6,126 nt of DNA, from contig JAGGTG010000258.1 of the NCBI GenBank assembly GCA_021163905.1, positions 1-6,126 on the forward strand, in the 5' to 3' direction. Numbering within the stretch: the first letter of the stretch is position 1; every line of letters starts with the position of its first letter. The notes beneath the pieces were generated by a model. That model was not told where the DNA came from. It searched no databases and saw nothing but the letters and a program-made list of their open reading frames with translations. Source of the DNA: Candidatus Aerophobota bacterium (GTDB lineage Bacteria; Aerophobota; Aerophobia; Aerophobales; B3-G15). A program made the translations under genes and the position numbers. Of the stretch, positions 6,115 through 6,126 are shown piece by piece.

Positions 6115-6126
6115 CGCTTGCGCTGC

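Overview
The window is AT-rich bacterial DNA. It has Shine-Dalgarno sites of the AGGAGG type, sigma70-like promoters, Rho-independent terminators and a bacterial riboswitch. The gene content (a radical SAM protein, a K+-stimulated membrane pyrophosphatase) and the degenerate 8/9-bp tandem repeat suggest an anaerobic, probably uncultured bacterium. The sequence alone does not fix a phylum.

Layout. Bases 1-481 hold no recognisable gene. They contain a degenerate tandem repeat (53-263), a long imperfect inverted repeat (287-358), a smaller foldable stretch (370-418) and a possible promoter (429-456). A plus-strand cluster follows: a MoxR-type AAA+ ATPase (482-1786), a von Willebrand factor A (VWA) protein that overlaps it by 4 bp (1783-2886), and 15 bases later a radical SAM protein with a C-terminal winged helix (2902-3825). 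A perfect 17-bp stem at 3838-3875 closes this cluster and faces the 3' end of a convergent minus-strand gene for a membrane pyrophosphatase (hppA, 3946-5919).

The most informative region is the hppA leader (5920-6076, read on the minus strand). A strong promoter (TTGACG, 16 bases, TATAAT) is followed by an RNA matching the fluoride riboswitch (crcB motif). Its 3' strand is also the 5' arm of an intrinsic terminator. The arrangement predicts that fluoride binding disrupts the terminator and turns on the membrane pyrophosphatase. The pyrophosphatase has residues of the K+-dependent class and a membrane glutamate placed as in Na+-pumping enzymes. The cell may therefore keep hydrolysing pyrophosphate, and keep the membrane energised, when fluoride inhibits soluble metal-dependent phosphoryl-transfer enzymes.

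The MoxR and VWA proteins very likely work together as an ATP-driven remodelling or metal-insertion pair. Their target cannot be read from the window. The radical SAM gene may be a functional partner or only a co-transcribed neighbour. The right edge carries a strong GC-rich hairpin, and the last 8 bases repeat the first 8, so both edges may lie in copies of one dispersed element or join each other.
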